Source: Sphagnum magellanicum (Eukaryota > Streptophyta > Sphagnopsida > Sphagnales > Sphagnaceae). From it: 64,000 bases of DNA. Positions 12,546 to 27,018 of this stretch are shown here, piece by piece (position 1 is the first letter of the stretch; each line of letters starts with the position of its first letter). The position numbers and the translations under genes are program-made. The notes beneath the pieces were generated by a model, which ran no database searches, was not told the origin of the DNA, and was given only the letters and a program-made list of their open reading frames with translations. The stretch spans positions 10,823,390 through 10,887,389 of the forward strand of contig CM038911.1 in the NCBI GenBank assembly GCA_021904315.1. Direction: 5' to 3'.

Positions 12546-13620
12546 CGCCGCAAGCTCTCCTGGATCACAGTCGCGCCCGAAACCCTCGTCCTCCCCTGCT
12601 TCCCGTTTGCGTCTACTGCTGCTCTGCACCTGAACAACTTCTTGCGAATTTTGTTCCGACTTTTCTTTACCAACAGGACGACGATGATAGGTACCTACCA
12701 AGTCGATGAGGTATTAACTACCTATTAACCGTTCATCATTACCAATGACTGTTTTTTCTTTTGGGCGAAATTTCGCACCGTGCCGACAGGAAAAATGGAA
12801 AAAAAAAGGGGTCCAGTGCGAGCCCTACAAAGGGCTTTTTTTGTTTGGAAAAATGTGCGAATCGCGCTACATTTCAAGGATTTTGAGGGAAAAAAAGAGG
12901 GCCAAAGTCGACATATTTAGACAATCAGCCTCTGGACATCGCCTGACGTTCACAGGGGCATTCTAGAAAATTTCTACTTTCTTATGTCTAGCCAAGTTTG
13001 ACTTGTTCCTCTTGTGCATTATCGTCACTCCACCTACTTGACAAAATTGAAAAAAAAACACCTCAAATTTTAATTTGCCATGACTCTATTTTCATTAGCT
13101 TCCATGTGTTTTTTTCACCCCACTGATAATGATGTGCATTATATTTGTATTAAGACCAGATGAAAGCAAAGAAAATGGGTGTTCATGGTACCGATTAATT
13201 TATTTTTGTGAATTTTCGAAAATTTTCAGCCTCAGAAACTGAAAACGAACATTTTGTTGCAAATTCCATATTTCTCAAGAAAAAATTGCCGCATTTTTAA
13301 AGAAAAAACCTCTGGGAGAAAATTTTGGACATGGTTTTAGTTTTGGGGCAAATTTTTTTTGCCAATTTTTCACAGTTTGGACAATTGTTTACAAAAAAGT
13401 ATCCTCAATTAATCCTAAATTAATTTGCGGACGATCCCTAGTGATGCGGCAAGCATCAAACAATGGTAATAAGGTACACGAAGCGCGATCTTCAACGCAA
13501 AAAAAATACACGTTTTCAGAAGGTTGCCGAACAAGAAATTAATTTTCCAAAAAAAATCTTTCGGTCCCATAATAAATTATGACGATTGTGTTAAATAGGG
13601 CTGGGGTACTGCACTTATGT
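12546..13620. other. 5' flank of the PLAC8-family gene and spacer
   Basis: 12546-12700 stays open in frame with the PLAC8-family gene but has no ATG and no family similarity, so it is read as 5' UTR. No clear TATA box was found. 12770-13620 is AT-rich with runs of A and T and no feature I can name. Confidence 0.45.
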
Positions 13621-16600
13621 AAGGAAAGGGTTAGTAGATCGAGGTGCGGAGCAAGAGCAACGATGGCTCTGCCCTAATCAACCCCCGCTTTTTCTTCCTG
13701 CATTGTTAAGTTTGATTTGTTTTCATGGAATGTCGAGAAGGTCAGTGCAAGCAATGTCGGTTAAGGAACTTCCGCTTCAGGATGAGGCGATGGCAGAATT
13801 TCAAGGGGCAGTGAACACTGGTCAATGAGAGGGACCTGTTGATCGAACAAGTGAAGGGCAGCATAACATTTCTCACGAGATGCATCCGTCTGTCTCCATT
13901 CCATCTTGTTGGGCGGAGCCTACTTTTGAAGCAGCTTGCAAGCTGAACCAAGCAACAGTGCACTTTGTTACCAGTGACAAAACCCCAGATGCCGGTGCAG
14001 CAAAGCCGAAGTGTGTGGAAAAGAAGCTCATTTGTGAATTCTTTGAGGCAATGTTACAAATCCTCGCCAAGTACCACAAGGCAAGAATGCCAGTCACGAT
14101 CATTGGTCAAAAATCCCAGGCAAAAACCCAAGGTTTGAAGCTGTGGCAGAATGGGCCAAGCAGTCATTTCATGAGTCCCTGGTCTCCATTAGCATGATTG
14201 ACAATGGATTATTTGAGAAGTATCATTTTCAAGCGTGGAAGGCCAGAAGCACACTCTGCATAATGTGTTTAGGATGCAAAATAAAGAGGTCTTTTCTCTA
14301 CTTGGCATCTTGGATTCTCAAGTGGTGTCGAAGAATCCCTGGCCTTTTTCAAATTCCCTGTTTGGGTCTAATTCTTAGGAATCAATTGATGCTTGCACAA
14401 TCCAAATTGTGTCAGTTTGTTGGGAAGTCAATTGGGGAAGAAGGTGTTGTTGGTAGAAAATGGTGATTCCTTTAGAGCCAAGACTTCCACCCCCAAAATC
14501 AAAGTGTTAGTAGGCAACATTTTCAACTTTCCTAGCAAGTTAAAATTGCTAGGACCATTCACAATCAAAACAAAATTGTGTATTTGGGAGTTCCAAATCA
14601 GCGCTTCAGATGCAAGAAATTCAACCACATGGTTGACTTTTGCCATGCTACCTAGAAGGGGAACAAGAACCAGTGTATGGTTGCTGCTGAAGATCAAAAG
14701 ATGTCAGGTGGAAAGGGACCTGCAATAGCTCCAATGACTAGCAAGAGGCATATGTAGAAAAGTCAGAATAATTAAATTCATTGGAGCAAATCACAATAGG
14801 GCAAGAGATGGTAGTCGACATCTTAAGGAGAATGTTCGTCTTTTGGCCACTCAAGGTCCTTCCCAGCTCCATTTCAACCTTGCTAGATGAAAGAACAACC
14901 TAACATTAACAGAATTGCACATTACCCTAAATCCTCAAAACACAAGGAGAGTGTAGGAATGTATCCTTAACATCCAATTGGACTGTAAAGATGGGGATGA
15001 ATCTCAAGGGGTAATAGACAAGAGAGGATACCAATTCAAGAGTTATCATGAAACCTCCACTAGATAAACATACCGACATCTAAAGTCCTGATGTTGCTTA
15101 CATGGGAATAGGCCATAAATCACCAAACTTTCATGAAGCTAACTTTCATGTGGGGGAATTTCAAATTCCTCTGAAACAAGACATGCCTATCAAAGTAGTG
15201 AAGATGAATAAAGCCAACACATGAAAAGAAATTTCGTTTCCAAAAGATGATTTCACATCAAAGGTGGGTACTTATAAGGAATAACAAACATTTCTAACAA
15301 ATGTTTCTCCCCATCCAGAGGCTACTGGACTTTCCAAGAAAGACAAGTCTCCACATTTGGTCACCTCCTTATTCATTGATACGACAAGCACTAGCATCCC
15401 CTTGAGTAAAAGAGCCTCCAATAATGTAGCAATTAACTCCCAAGAAATCATCACCCCTAGTTAAGGCCTCTACATTAGTATCTATTCCTTTAGAAGCTAC
15501 CAACGCATCTCTTTCCATAGAAGATGACACTTTAGATGAAGCAGAATTTGAATTTGTTTGAAAATTTGATAAGTAGAAGAAAATGAAAAACACAACTTTT
15601 CAATTCAAGTACAGTCACTCTAGATGTTCAAAGGCTACAAAAGTGAGGTTATTGCACAACAAAACTTCCCTATGTTTTTCGGAAGTGGTCAAGTTCCAAA
15701 CCCCGTTCAACACAAAGACAAAGAAATGTCAAATTTTCCTTATTTCCATTTCTTCAAAATTTGATGAAGAGGGGAAGAAATCTTATATAACCTTGGGAAA
15801 CACCTCACTAAAAAAACCTAGTTTAATTTCAACCATCCAATTAACTATTGTGGAAGGCACATTAACTGAGATTAAGGAGGAAGCAATGGAGTTGATGGTC
15901 AATGAAACCTCATTAACGCTCTGGAAAGTAGTGGTGAAAATGTTTACAATTACAACAACCTTTTGAAGAAATGGGAAGATGCAATCTAGTACTACATGTG
16001 GGTAAAAACATATGCAAAAACTAATCATTGTATCTATTTTGTTTTTATTCCCATTAGAATAATTGACCTAATTTTCCAAAAGCCCAAGGATTACATTTGG
16101 ATTTGGCCAACAAGGAAATCCATCAAATGTTGTTGAAAACAATAGAAATCAAGAAGGCGAATTTTGTTGAAGCCATTTATCTTCAAACCTTCAAGGGGCT
16201 ACTTGGATATGAATTGATTGATCCATACCCTTTTTTTCCTAAGCCTAAAACCAAGAGAAGAAAGGACGTACATGCGTTTCAAGAGTTGGTAGACCTTGAG
16301 GGACATTCCTTTGAATCAATAACCAAACTTATTGATATTTTTATGAAGATTAAACAACTAGTTAATAGCCCCTTTGAATTAACAAAGTTTAAGGCAAGGA
16401 GTTCAAGGTGTTCATAAAAAACACAAGATATAAGATTTTTTCCACAAGTGAAACCCTTTTCTAGAAATCATTCTTTTGCAAAAATACCATATGAACTTGG
16501 AGGATTATTTACACAACACAAAATAGATTCAGTTTAGAGGTGGTTCAAGGAATAATGCACTATACATAGTTCAAGGAGGTATGTTTAAAGGAGGAACATG

Positions 16601-17736
16601 TATTATAGTTTCTCATAAGGTGACCCTGCATATAAGGATTTAAAAGTGCTCATAGAAGCTCATGCCTTATTCATCATCCTTGAGTTTCATGGCCAAAAGT
16701 ATGGTATTCTCAACATCTATGCAAACAATAGATCTGCCCAAAGAATGAACATCTTTGGATGCACCTTCTTCAACATCCATTTCTTGTAGCAAATTGGATA
16801 ATTTCAAGAGATTTCAATATGGTGGAACAACATGAAGATAGGAAGTAAGATTTTTTTATGCTTAGTAATGGGGCAAAGATAAATGAATGCATGGAACAAG
16901 CTAGTCATGTTACTAAGAGTGTTAGATTTTTTGATGAATTCCATAGGGTTGGATTGAAGAACTACACATGGAGCACGCAAAATCCCACAATTGCATGGTC
17001 AAGATTGGATAGGTTTTATGTGAATCCTTCAATCCAATTGTAAGGGGGTAGACACAAAAAATTTAATTAATCATCTGAATGAGGAGTCTTGAATTGACAT
17101 CTTAACATAGGATTGCAATCCCTAATACAAAAACCAAGACAAAAAAAAAGTTATTAGCAACTACAAGCCAATCTCACATTAGCTTACAAGGTAGCTATTA
17201 AGATATTGGTTGTTTGACTCCAACTATTGCTACATGAATGCATCAAAGCCACACATATAGGTTTTGTGAAATAAAGATACATTTTAAAAATGTATTTGTG
17301 GCAACAAAAGTAATGCAATGGGCTACTAAGTATAATCAAAACCTCATAGTGTTGTTTCTTGAATTCGAAAAAGTCTATGATTTTATAAATTAGCAAATTC
17401 TCTAAGAAACAATGAGAGACATGGATTTTCAATAAATTTGATTCAATGGACATCCACCCTACATGAAAATGTAACAAGCATTCTAATGAATATGTCGAAA
17501 GCAAAAGAATTCCAAATGGAAAGGGGGGTAAAACAAGGTTGTCCCTTTGCCCACTACCTTTACCTCTTTGTAACAAATGTCTAAAGTGTTATGTTTGTGG
17601 ACTTAACATATCAAGTACATGGTCTAACTTTACCAAATGGCTATATTTTACAAGACCTTTTTTTTGTTGATGACATTGCCTTCTTTTTAAAAACACTTAA
17701 GGAGAACTTGTAATGGGCAATTCATGTCATGATTAG

Positions 17737-17764
17737 TTTTTTTTTTTTTTTTTTTTTTTTTTTT
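17737..17764. repeat. T28 homopolymer inside the LINE reverse transcriptase
   Basis: An uninterrupted run of 28 T, about 45 bp past the FVDDIAFF box. It could be a local expansion or the reverse-oriented poly(A) end of a small inserted retroelement; no insert boundary is visible. Confidence 0.9.
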
Positions 17765-19374
17765 GCGAAAGATCTAATACTTGGTTGAATTTGCATAAGT
17801 CATCTACAATGTGGGCTTTTCACAAACCTCACAATTAATTGTGGGGCAAAAGACTTAAGATTAAAATGGTTACACAAGGAACAAGTCGTGCTAGATATCT
17901 AGGTTTCCAAGTAGGTTTTGAGGTGCCATAAAAAGGAAGAAATACTGAAGTCATATAACAGATTTGAGGAAAACTAAATCAATGGGGAGGAAAACAAATT
18001 TCTCTACCAACTATGACTCTAGTCAGATCTATCAAGTTGTGTGAGGCTCCATTTGGTATTTAGCACCTTGTTTTGTTATATTCTAAAAACACCTTCCAAA
18101 ATGTCAAAACCTTGGTTTGGAACTTTGTGTGGGGAGGGATGCCTGACAAAAGAACTAAAGCTAAGGTATTGTGGGATACGTCATCAATTTCATCCAATGT
18201 TAAGGGCATAGTCAAAATCTTTGACCTCAAGTTTAGGCCTAAGCTCTTATTGCGAAGTTAATTATTTGTGACCTAGTTTTAGAAGATGAACCTTGGAAGG
18301 TCTTGATTTAGTACAATATCCAATATTCCATCCAACATTGACATTATGGATTGGGCACCCAACCCGCATTGGTTATTTACAACCAAAATGATAGTTGTTA
18401 AAGGGTCCCCATTATGGTGGTGGCCATTTTTCGAGCTTGAATGGAGGTTCAACAAGGCGCCTTTATAATTCACCCATATGTAGGGTACAAAATTACAAGA
18501 CAACCACTCTATCTTAATCTTAATGTTTATAATTAGCATAATCATATGTGGGGTGAGGAAGTTAATAGTAAGTTTCAACATACAAATTTATCTTGGATTA
18601 ATAAACATTACGAGAAGGAAGATGTTAGAAATAATAATTATTTAAAAAGATGTTGGAGGAGAAATTTGTGAATTTAACCTTCTTTATTTTCAACTAGAGG
18701 GTTATATACTTTGGATTTTTGGAGGAAAGATCCCCAAACTTCACCTCAACCCAAAAGAATGGCAATGGAAAAAACAAATAAACCTTCAAAAGACAAACCT
18801 TTTTGGTTACATAATTAAAAGGGGATAAAAGGAGATTATTCAAGAACAAGTTTTCCAATTGAACTTTAATTTTGGATTACAACAATATGTGATCACATTT
18901 AAATAAAGAAAATTCATTTTTTCAAAGTTATGGCATCCTTGGCTTCTTCAAAAATTTCAACAATGATTTGGTTAATTTTAACAGATGGTCTTTTAGTTAG
19001 AAGTTGCACTATTACTATTCATGGTTTTTCAAAAGATCCAAATTAATTAACAATTTTTGTTTTACTAATGGACATGCACATTTTGACCATGAGATTGAAG
19101 CTTGAATGACATGTTTATTTTTGATTGGTAAACTTGCCTAGAATGACCTATTTGACTATATGTCAAATTGAACATCTAATCAAGTTAAACAAAAAAAATG
19201 ATCACCTTGATCAAAATGGCTAATGGCTTTTCATCAATTGGGACATCTAATCAAGTTAAACAAAGCAAAATGACATCCTTAATCAAAATGGACAATGGTG
19301 TTCTAATCAAGTGGGTCATCTTATGTTACTAAATTGGTTAAGATAACTACTAACTAGGCTAAGCAATAGCCTAA

Positions 19375-19832
19375 GCTTACCTACATACCAACTTACTTAC
19401 CTACATACATACCCACTTACCATCTTACAAACCTACCTACCTATCTACTTTTTACTTCCCAATTACCATGTTACATACCTACCTACCTACCTACCTACCT
19501 CTTAATTACTTCCTCCTACCATCCTACATCCTTACCTACTTACCTCTTACTTCTCACCTACTATCATACAACCTTATCTACCTATCTACTTAATTACCTA
19601 CCTCCTATTTCTAACTTATTATCTTAAAACCCTACCTACCTCCTAATTTTGATCTACCATCATAAAACCCTACCTACCCACATGCCTCTTACTTCCCACC
19701 TACCATCGTACGACCCTACTTATCTACCTCCTGCTTCCCATTTACCATTTTACATCCTTACTTACCTACCTACCTCCTACCTATCACCTACCATCATACA
19801 TACCTACCTAGTTCCTTAGCTACCTAGGCCTA
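19375..19832. repeat. (CTAC)n/TACC-rich degenerate microsatellite tract
   Basis: About 460 bp dominated by CTAC/CCTA units. Runs such as CTACCTACCTACCTACCTAC are broken by TTACTT and CATACA interruptions. It lies between the post-RT region and the zinc-finger remnant of the LINE. The same word recurs in other tracts of this window (near 2190-2290, 32080-32190, 33800-34020 and 57120-58300). Confidence 0.9.
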
Positions 19833-20200
19833 CTTACACAAAAAAAATTGGGTAATAATTGAGAATAAAATGGGTATAAATTTGATTAATCAAATGGTCC
19901 ATTATCCAATAGTCAAAATGATTACTCAAATAGTCTACTAATAAAAAAGACCACCCCAATCATGTATGACGTGTCCAAATCAACTTGTCTAAATTGACAG
20001 GACGATTTTTTTGATGCCTATCCAAATGGGGTGCTTGTTGATTGGATTCTTTAATCAAAATAACCTATTTTTGTAATAGTGTTGGATAATTCAAATTAAT
20101 CATGTAAGTACATGTAAATTATGTAATGCAAGGATCTTGGAAACAATAAAACATGTTTTTTCTTCATGTGAAACATTGGAAAGGATTTGGGGAAAAGTTT

Positions 20201-23200
20201 TAAAAATTAAAAAAAAAATTGGTTTCATCACAAGACTTGAATCTTAACAATCATTGTTCATTAGGGAATTACTTCTTACAAGTGACCATGAAGACTAGGG
20301 GGATATTGGATGGGATGTAAGAAAGAAGTGTAACATTTCATTGGAAACCCTATTTGATATTCTTTGATGCACATTTCTACTATTTATTGGGTTCAAAAGT
20401 GTCATTTCAAATTTAGGAATGAACATTTACACAAAAGAGTTCCATTTTTTCACTCTTGGTAAATTATAGTGTAGGCAAGCATGGGAATTTGGGCTAAATT
20501 TAAAATATTTGTGCACTTGAAAAACCCAAAGAAGCAATAGGCCATGGAGCAATGGTTCCTAAACATTTGGACAAATGGCAACCTTCTTAGCTCTTACCAA
20601 GGGCATATAAGGTGGAAACTGGTCTTTCATAAAAACTTTCTCACAAGAAAATTTGCCAACCACCTTCTTAATGTTGATAGCAACATTCTAAACATTTTTT
20701 TTAAAAATACCAATTCATCACTAGGCTCTCCACAACCAAAACCACCATCTCCAATGACATCATTGGGATGACATGAGGTGTTAACAAAAAAATACTCAAT
20801 AACATTTTTTTGAACTATAGTTGGAGGCTACACAAGTTTCTCATATTCCTTCCCATGTCATTACAAAAATCAACCCTCCTATGGTAATTTTAAAAATAAC
20901 ATTATTAGAACTATGGAATGGTTACAAACTCCATTAAATCTTTAGGCACGTGGTAAATGTTGATATGTTGACATCGTTTTATTCTTGAATTCTATATTTT
21001 CACATATTATTCTCAAACATATAAAGTTTGTACTAATAACAACTACAAAAATCAGAAGTAAAATTGAATATAGAATACATTTTAGAATACATATTTGCAA
21101 AGTCATTGCCTCTATAATGGTCTAAAAACATAATTAAACCATATGGAATTGAAAAAAACAACACAAAACAAGTACATAACTTATCATACTAGTTTTTTTC
21201 CATCAAAATTCTTTTGTAACTCCTATCATGAGCTTTTCTCTCTCTTTTCTATTCAATATTTTCATCATAATAATAAAATCCTTAGCCATTTTCAAAACTC
21301 TTCTAAAAATCCTTCTCAAGTTCTTGCCATAAACCTCAATTCAAACTTTTCATAAGTCCTAATCAATTCAACTGTTCTATCTTGCTATTCCTTTATCCAC
21401 TATGTCAAACACTAACATTACACTTCTGTCTAGTCTATCTAATAGGAACAACACAATTCTACCTTTAACATTACCTACCTTACATTTTGGATTTCATCTT
21501 CAAAATCCTTTGAATGGTAAAGTACAAAAATGTACTAACAAAAACGGTTACATACTCATTTTATTATCTTGGATGGACTAAATGTTCCTCATGATACACT
21601 ATTGTGATTTCTTATACTACAACATGCACTCCCTGAGCTATGGATTATTCCCCTTCTACTATAGATAACCCCTCATTCTAAGGTTAAATCTATTAATGCA
21701 ACTATTGTTGTGCATCTACATTGGTCTTTGTATGACCATTATCTTTTTCATCTTGGGATATGGTCTTGATTGTAGTAGTTGTACCAAACAATGTTGACTG
21801 AAATACAATAGGTGTTGTCATATACTTAGTTAACTCTATAGTTATAGGTACCTATTGTTGCAATTATTCCTCATGTACTTCTGTAAATCCCATTATAGTT
21901 TGTTTTATTGGGTGAACATCTTCTTGTTCAACATGAACTTCTTCCATGGTAGCTTCACCCTTCATTTCTTTAGATACTATTGACTGCACCTAAGGTGTTT
22001 CTCCACTTGTACTTGCCTCAAATTGGTCTATCTTTAATGTTGTAAAGCTTTCTTTTAAAGTTATAGAAGGTGATGCATATACAAAATTTGGGTAGGCTTT
22101 TGTTCAACTTCTTTTTGTAACTTGCTTCATCTATTTTATGCTCATCAAATAGCCCCTTAACATCTTTCTATAGAAGATCTTTTACCAAATTCCACTAGTC
22201 ATCAATGTTTGATGCTTTTAATTCCATGGATTTGTATTTTGATTTCCAATATAGTATTTTACATGAGAAGGTTATCATATTCACACAATATGTGCTTAGA
22301 AAGATAAGGCTCCATGGTTGTCAATGTGTTCACAACTACATGTACACATTTGGCAGCATGTTGCAAAGTTTGTATTGATTTGTTGCATGTAGCTTGAGTT
22401 TGTTGTTTTGCCAAAACTACCTCATTCTTCATATGTACTGCAATTTGAATCTTCTATTCGAAGTTTAGGATCTCCGCATCTTATTCCTTGACAATGTGTT
22501 ATATATTGTTGTTGTCTTGTTGTAATGTTACAAATTTTGCTTCAAATTCACATGTTTGTTTCTTCAAGGCCCAATACCTTTGTTTTTCCTTCTCCTAAAT
22601 ATATTTTAGCAAATCTCTCTCCTCTTTTATAATCTCCATGGATTACAGTTGTTGTTCAAAAACACTCTTCCTCTAACCTATATGGAACAATTCCATTTGA
22701 AATTTATTAAGTTATAATTTCTTAGTATGTAAAGCCTTTTTGGTTTGAACCTCTTGAGCCATGATCTTATGCTTTAATGATTATACTTCTCATATTGTAG
22801 TGTTGAGATTCCCTTGCATTTTTTATTTTTTTGCTTCACACTGAGTGTGTTCCAGCTTGAGCCCTAATAATTCGATTATGTCTACTCCATTATCTTACTG
22901 TAATGTGCCAAATGTTGGAACATTCCGACAATCTTCAGGTGTTCCTCAATCTCCTAGTTTAGTGATGCCGAAATTTGTGGTGTTTGAAACAACAAAGTAT
23001 CACCATTAGACGTCCATGCTAATGGTATTACAATTTTATACATACCAATTTAAGATCTTACTTCATAAAAACTTGTTGATGAAAATGGCCTATCCTCCTA
23101 CTACATTACAAATACAAATTGAAAATGTACATGTTCATTTTGTGGTGGAGATGGTGAACAAGGTGGAAACCATCTAATAGAATCCGGTTGTGGAGATATT

Positions 23201-25179
23201 GATTGTTGTCCATGCTTTTGATGTGGTTTTTCTGTGAACTCAGGCTATGTAGCCTATTGTCCACTAGTTCTTAAAACATTTGGCTCATGTTTGGCATGTT
23301 ATTCTACATGGAAAACATGTTTTAGTGATGGTGGTCATTATGATTGGTCTTGAGGTTGTTGTGGCCATGGAATGGTATATGTGGCTAGTACCGCTGGAGC
23401 TTAGTTTAGTGCTCCCCTCATTTGCCTTCTCCTTTTGACATTCAAAGGAATCTCTTCTTCTTCTTTTCATCTTGGAATTTAATATTTTTTACTAAATCAT
23501 TGTTTGTTTTTGCCATTATAATTCCGGGTTCATCCTTGGTGATCTATCAAATGAGGTTAAAGGATGTTTGGTTCTTCATAATTTGTCTTTTAATTCTAAA
23601 ACACAAGCCCTAGATGTGGAAGCCTATTGTGTTTTGGCCAGCTTTGACATAGTTGGGATTTGTGGATTATTTTCAAGGAAAAAAATTGCATTAACACTTT
23701 TATGATTAGTGCAGAATGACATACATCCTTTTTGGCATCAACCTTCATTATACCTTTGAGCATCTTGTTTGTGAAACTATCCATTTGACTAATTCTCTAT
23801 CCAATTGTTTATACATGAGGTTTGCCCAATCTATAGGTTTTCCCTAATCTTTTATCATAATTGAAATAACATTTTTATTATTAAAGTAATAGACCTTATT
23901 TCTTTGGTATACTATCAGGATAAGTGTAGGAAAACAAATAGTATATGGTTCTTTCATTTTGTTAACGTTCCATTGCTTTGTGTTGATGTGTGTTCTAAGC
24001 AAAACAACACCTTGAAACACGGTTTCTGTAGTTTGTTTATCTACCTATTTCTTTTCCTTCTAACTAATGTTGGAAATTTTGAAAACATTTATGATCACAT
24101 GTCCATCAACAACAATTACTTTCTCTCCTATTTTAGCATAGATTGTGTCCTCTCTCTCACACCAAGTATTGAAAAACTACACCAACCAATCATGGCATGG
24201 AGTTATCAAATTAATTGCAAACAATTTTACCAATCTCACTATAGAAGCTCATCTATTTTTCTACAACTCCCATTTTCACCCATGTCGTAATTCGCTCTAG
24301 CTCTTGGTATAAGATTGTTCTAAGGGTATGAAAATAAACCTCTTTAGTTTTGGAAAAAATAATAACATAGTTTGTTGAACCATTTTACATTGTTTGTTAG
24401 TTTTGGACTCAAAAATTGAATAACTAAAGTTTGAAAAACTTGGTATAGACTACTATTCAGAAATAGCAATGGGTGAAGGTGGTGGTGGTGGTGCTTATGA
24501 TTGTTTCAATTCTTGAAACAATCAAAGGTTGTCTTATCATCAAAATCCAATGGCACCACAATTTTTAACACACCTTGAGGAAAAAAAATCCACTTTTTTT
24601 AAAGAAACCATAACCATTTCTCAGCTTCACTCCTTGTTCACATTACATTATGCAAACTTTCTTCAATTCTTCTTCCCGGGTCATAAAATAGAAAAGAAGG
24701 TGGAAATAAAACTTGGAGAGGTTACGATTTTGAAAATTCTAAATGTGAAGGTTTATGTACTTTTGACAATTTGTCTTCTACAACAATTGTTTCCTTTAAT
24801 GCTATAACTTTCACACTTTCATGATTTTGTTTTTTTGAATTTTTTCTTTCTTTCTTATTATTTTAAAAAGTTTTAAAGCCAAATTTTCTTTGTTCATTTT
24901 GATGAATGGAAAACAATGGAAAACGAAAGAAGCAAGTGAAGATGACTAATTGTTCACAAGTGTTGTTATGACAAATTGACACTATTAATTTTCCTATCCC
25001 TTGATTTGTCATTTCACCTTTTAGGGTTTTGTGATTTGAAACATTGTGCCTCCTGCTACCATTTAGAGCTAGATGAAAATGAATGTGATTCAAGTCCACT
25101 TGAATCAATAACAAGTATTCAATTGTCTTACATTCTTTATCAATCTATTGAATCTATACCATGTATATTAGTTCTTCAT
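20201..25179. other. Transposon debris without an assignable gene
   Basis: AT-rich, no intact frame. 20480-20780 may be the far 3' end of the LINE. On the minus strand, about 22300-22700 has short coiled-coil-like stretches rich in Gln, Lys and Glu, lying downstream of the Ty3 integrase. They could be an extra region of that element, but I cannot assign them. Nothing in 23400-25180 is recognisable. Confidence 0.35.
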
Positions 25180-26369
25180 CATTATCCTTTTCTTTGTCAT
25201 AAACATTAGCATTGCCCTATCCTTCCCAATATACAAGTCTTGGGCCTCCTATGATCCATGGTTCGTCATCTAGAAAATTATAAGGTTTTAACTTATCCAC
25301 ATTGACAAGTATAGGGTTTGGATCAAATTTATCCATAATGACTAAAAGGATAGTATTATTTGGTAAACAAAATTGTATTATGTACATACCAAACCACCTC
25401 TTAGCGAACTTTCCAAGATGTGTTTTTTGTCTTTTTGGGAACTAAAACACATGATCTCCAAATTTTATTTTATTTTTGGATATTTTTGCTAACTCCACAT
25501 AGCACGATTCCATATGTTGATTCCCAATAGTTCCATGTGCTTACAATTTGTTAATTTTTATTTTTTCTAGATCTATCAGTCTATTTGTGAGTACTTTAAC
25601 AATATTCACATTTTTGTGGTCCCCACTAAATGTCGACATAACATAGTCTGTACACTAATTGATACACCATGTAGTTACCTTGTAAGTTGTTTTGTAAGAA
25701 AAAAATATAGTAGGTAAATGATTGTCCCAATTTGCCTTATTTTCACTCACTAGCGTAATAATGAAGTTGACAATGAACTTCATAGTTGATTCTACCTACC
25801 CATTTCCTTATGGATAATAGGTGGTAGAACTAAAATGCTTCAACAAAAAATGATTAATGAGGTATTTAATAACATCGTCAATAAAATGAGCTCCTTGATC
25901 TATTACTAAGGTTAGTGGACAACCAAACCTAGTTACAATGTATTCATAGAAAACTTTAATTGTAATATTTGTAGTATTCATCCGAAGTGCCTTGGCCTCC
26001 ACCCATTTAGTAGTATAATCTATGGCTACAATGAATTGTCCTATTGGTTTGATTAGTCTAATAAAATCCAATCCCCATTTCATAAATGGTTCTTTTAAGA
26101 CAATAATTACCAATTAACCAAACTTTGTGTTGTTAAACCTCTAATTAATTGGCAAACATTGTAGGATTTGCAATATAATGAAGCATCATTAAATAATGTG
26201 GGCCACTAGTATCTTACATCTAAGATTTTCTTGGCAATGTTGTCTACTATGAAATGGTCACATGCAAAACCTTCATGGAGCTTTCACAATATGTTTTATG
26301 CTTCATTTGTGGTCACAAAATGTTGAAATTTGTTGTTCTGACCCATGTAATATATAATTCCATCATGTA

Positions 26370-27018
26370 CACATCATAAACATTATTTTCACACGATGAA
26401 TTTAACATTCATTCATATGGATGTTCATCCATGATTCATAGTTAACTTTTAGTTCATTTATAATTAACTCCTAGTTAACTATTAGTTCATTCATAATTAA
26501 TTCTAAGTAACTATTAGTTAATTTTCAATTCACTTTTGATTTACTTTGAGTTCATGTCTAATTAATTCATAGTTTATTGTTAGTGCATTTTCAATTAATT
26601 CTTAATCGATTCATAATTGAATCTTAGTTCACTTATAATTAATTCATAGTTAATTTGTAGTTTATTATAAGTAGTTAACAAACTTCTTAAGAAGTTTCTT
26701 TAGTTGGTGAACACATGAGACTTCCATGGAAGCATATTTGAGTTAGGTGCCCAAAGGGGTATAAATAAAGGTAGGACCCCCCATTACCTTAAGTATGTTC
26801 AACACTAATTTGAGGTATGATTTTGTTATGTTCTTTTTATGTTTATGTTTGTCTACTTCATTGCAATAAAAACTTGTTTGTACTTTGGTTTTGCACACCT
26901 CATGTTATTGGTTTTAACCTTTGTGTTTTTGTCTTGGTTCCATTATTTTGTGTAAATTGGATTTCAATTTAGACCTATCCTTTCGTCATCTATCTTAGTA
27001 ATTTTCGTGCCCATGACA
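26370..27018 (+). mobile_element. Possible LTR-like insert with promoter and poly(A) signals
   Basis: This block interrupts the link between RNase H and integrase of the surrounding Ty3 remnant. It has a TATAAATAAAG box near 26761-26771 and an AATAAAA signal about 100 bp later, a spacing typical of an LTR. The right end may be ...CCCATGACA at 27018. I could not find the left end or a target duplication, so the call is tentative. Confidence 0.35.
26430..26680. repeat. Degenerate TTAGTTCA/TAATTAA short-period repeat
   Basis: About 250 bp built from variants of TTCATAATTAATTCTAGTTAACTA with a loose period of 20-25 bp. It lies upstream of the TATA-like box in the LTR-like insert, where a repeated U3 region would be expected. 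Confidence 0.6.

Larger units (their letters stand above)
13880..20200 (+). mobile_element. L1-type LINE, long but dead copy
   Basis: Parts in order on the plus strand: an ORF1-like region (13880-14720) with a DUF4283-like fold and a decayed CCHC knuckle near 14600-14650 (FRCKKFNHMVDFCHA, where the first Cys is now Arg). Next is an APE endonuclease with GQKYGILNIYANN (about 16690-16730), WIISRDFNMVEQHEDR (about 16795-16850) and WSRLDRF (about 16999-17019). The RT follows, with a GVKQGCPF block (about 17527-17550) and the FVDDIAFF catalytic box (about 17667-17690). Then come the post-RT FVWGG...KAKVLWD region (18073-18261) and a zf-RVT-like Cys pattern near 20120-20175. Many stops and frameshifts separate these parts, and a 28-T run and a CTAC repeat expanded inside it. 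The 3' end and any poly(A) tail are unclear. Confidence 0.8.

Noticed and set aside
12546-12701. 52-residue N-terminal extension of the PLAC8-family protein
   Set aside because: No ATG in that frame upstream of 12545 and no similarity to the family.
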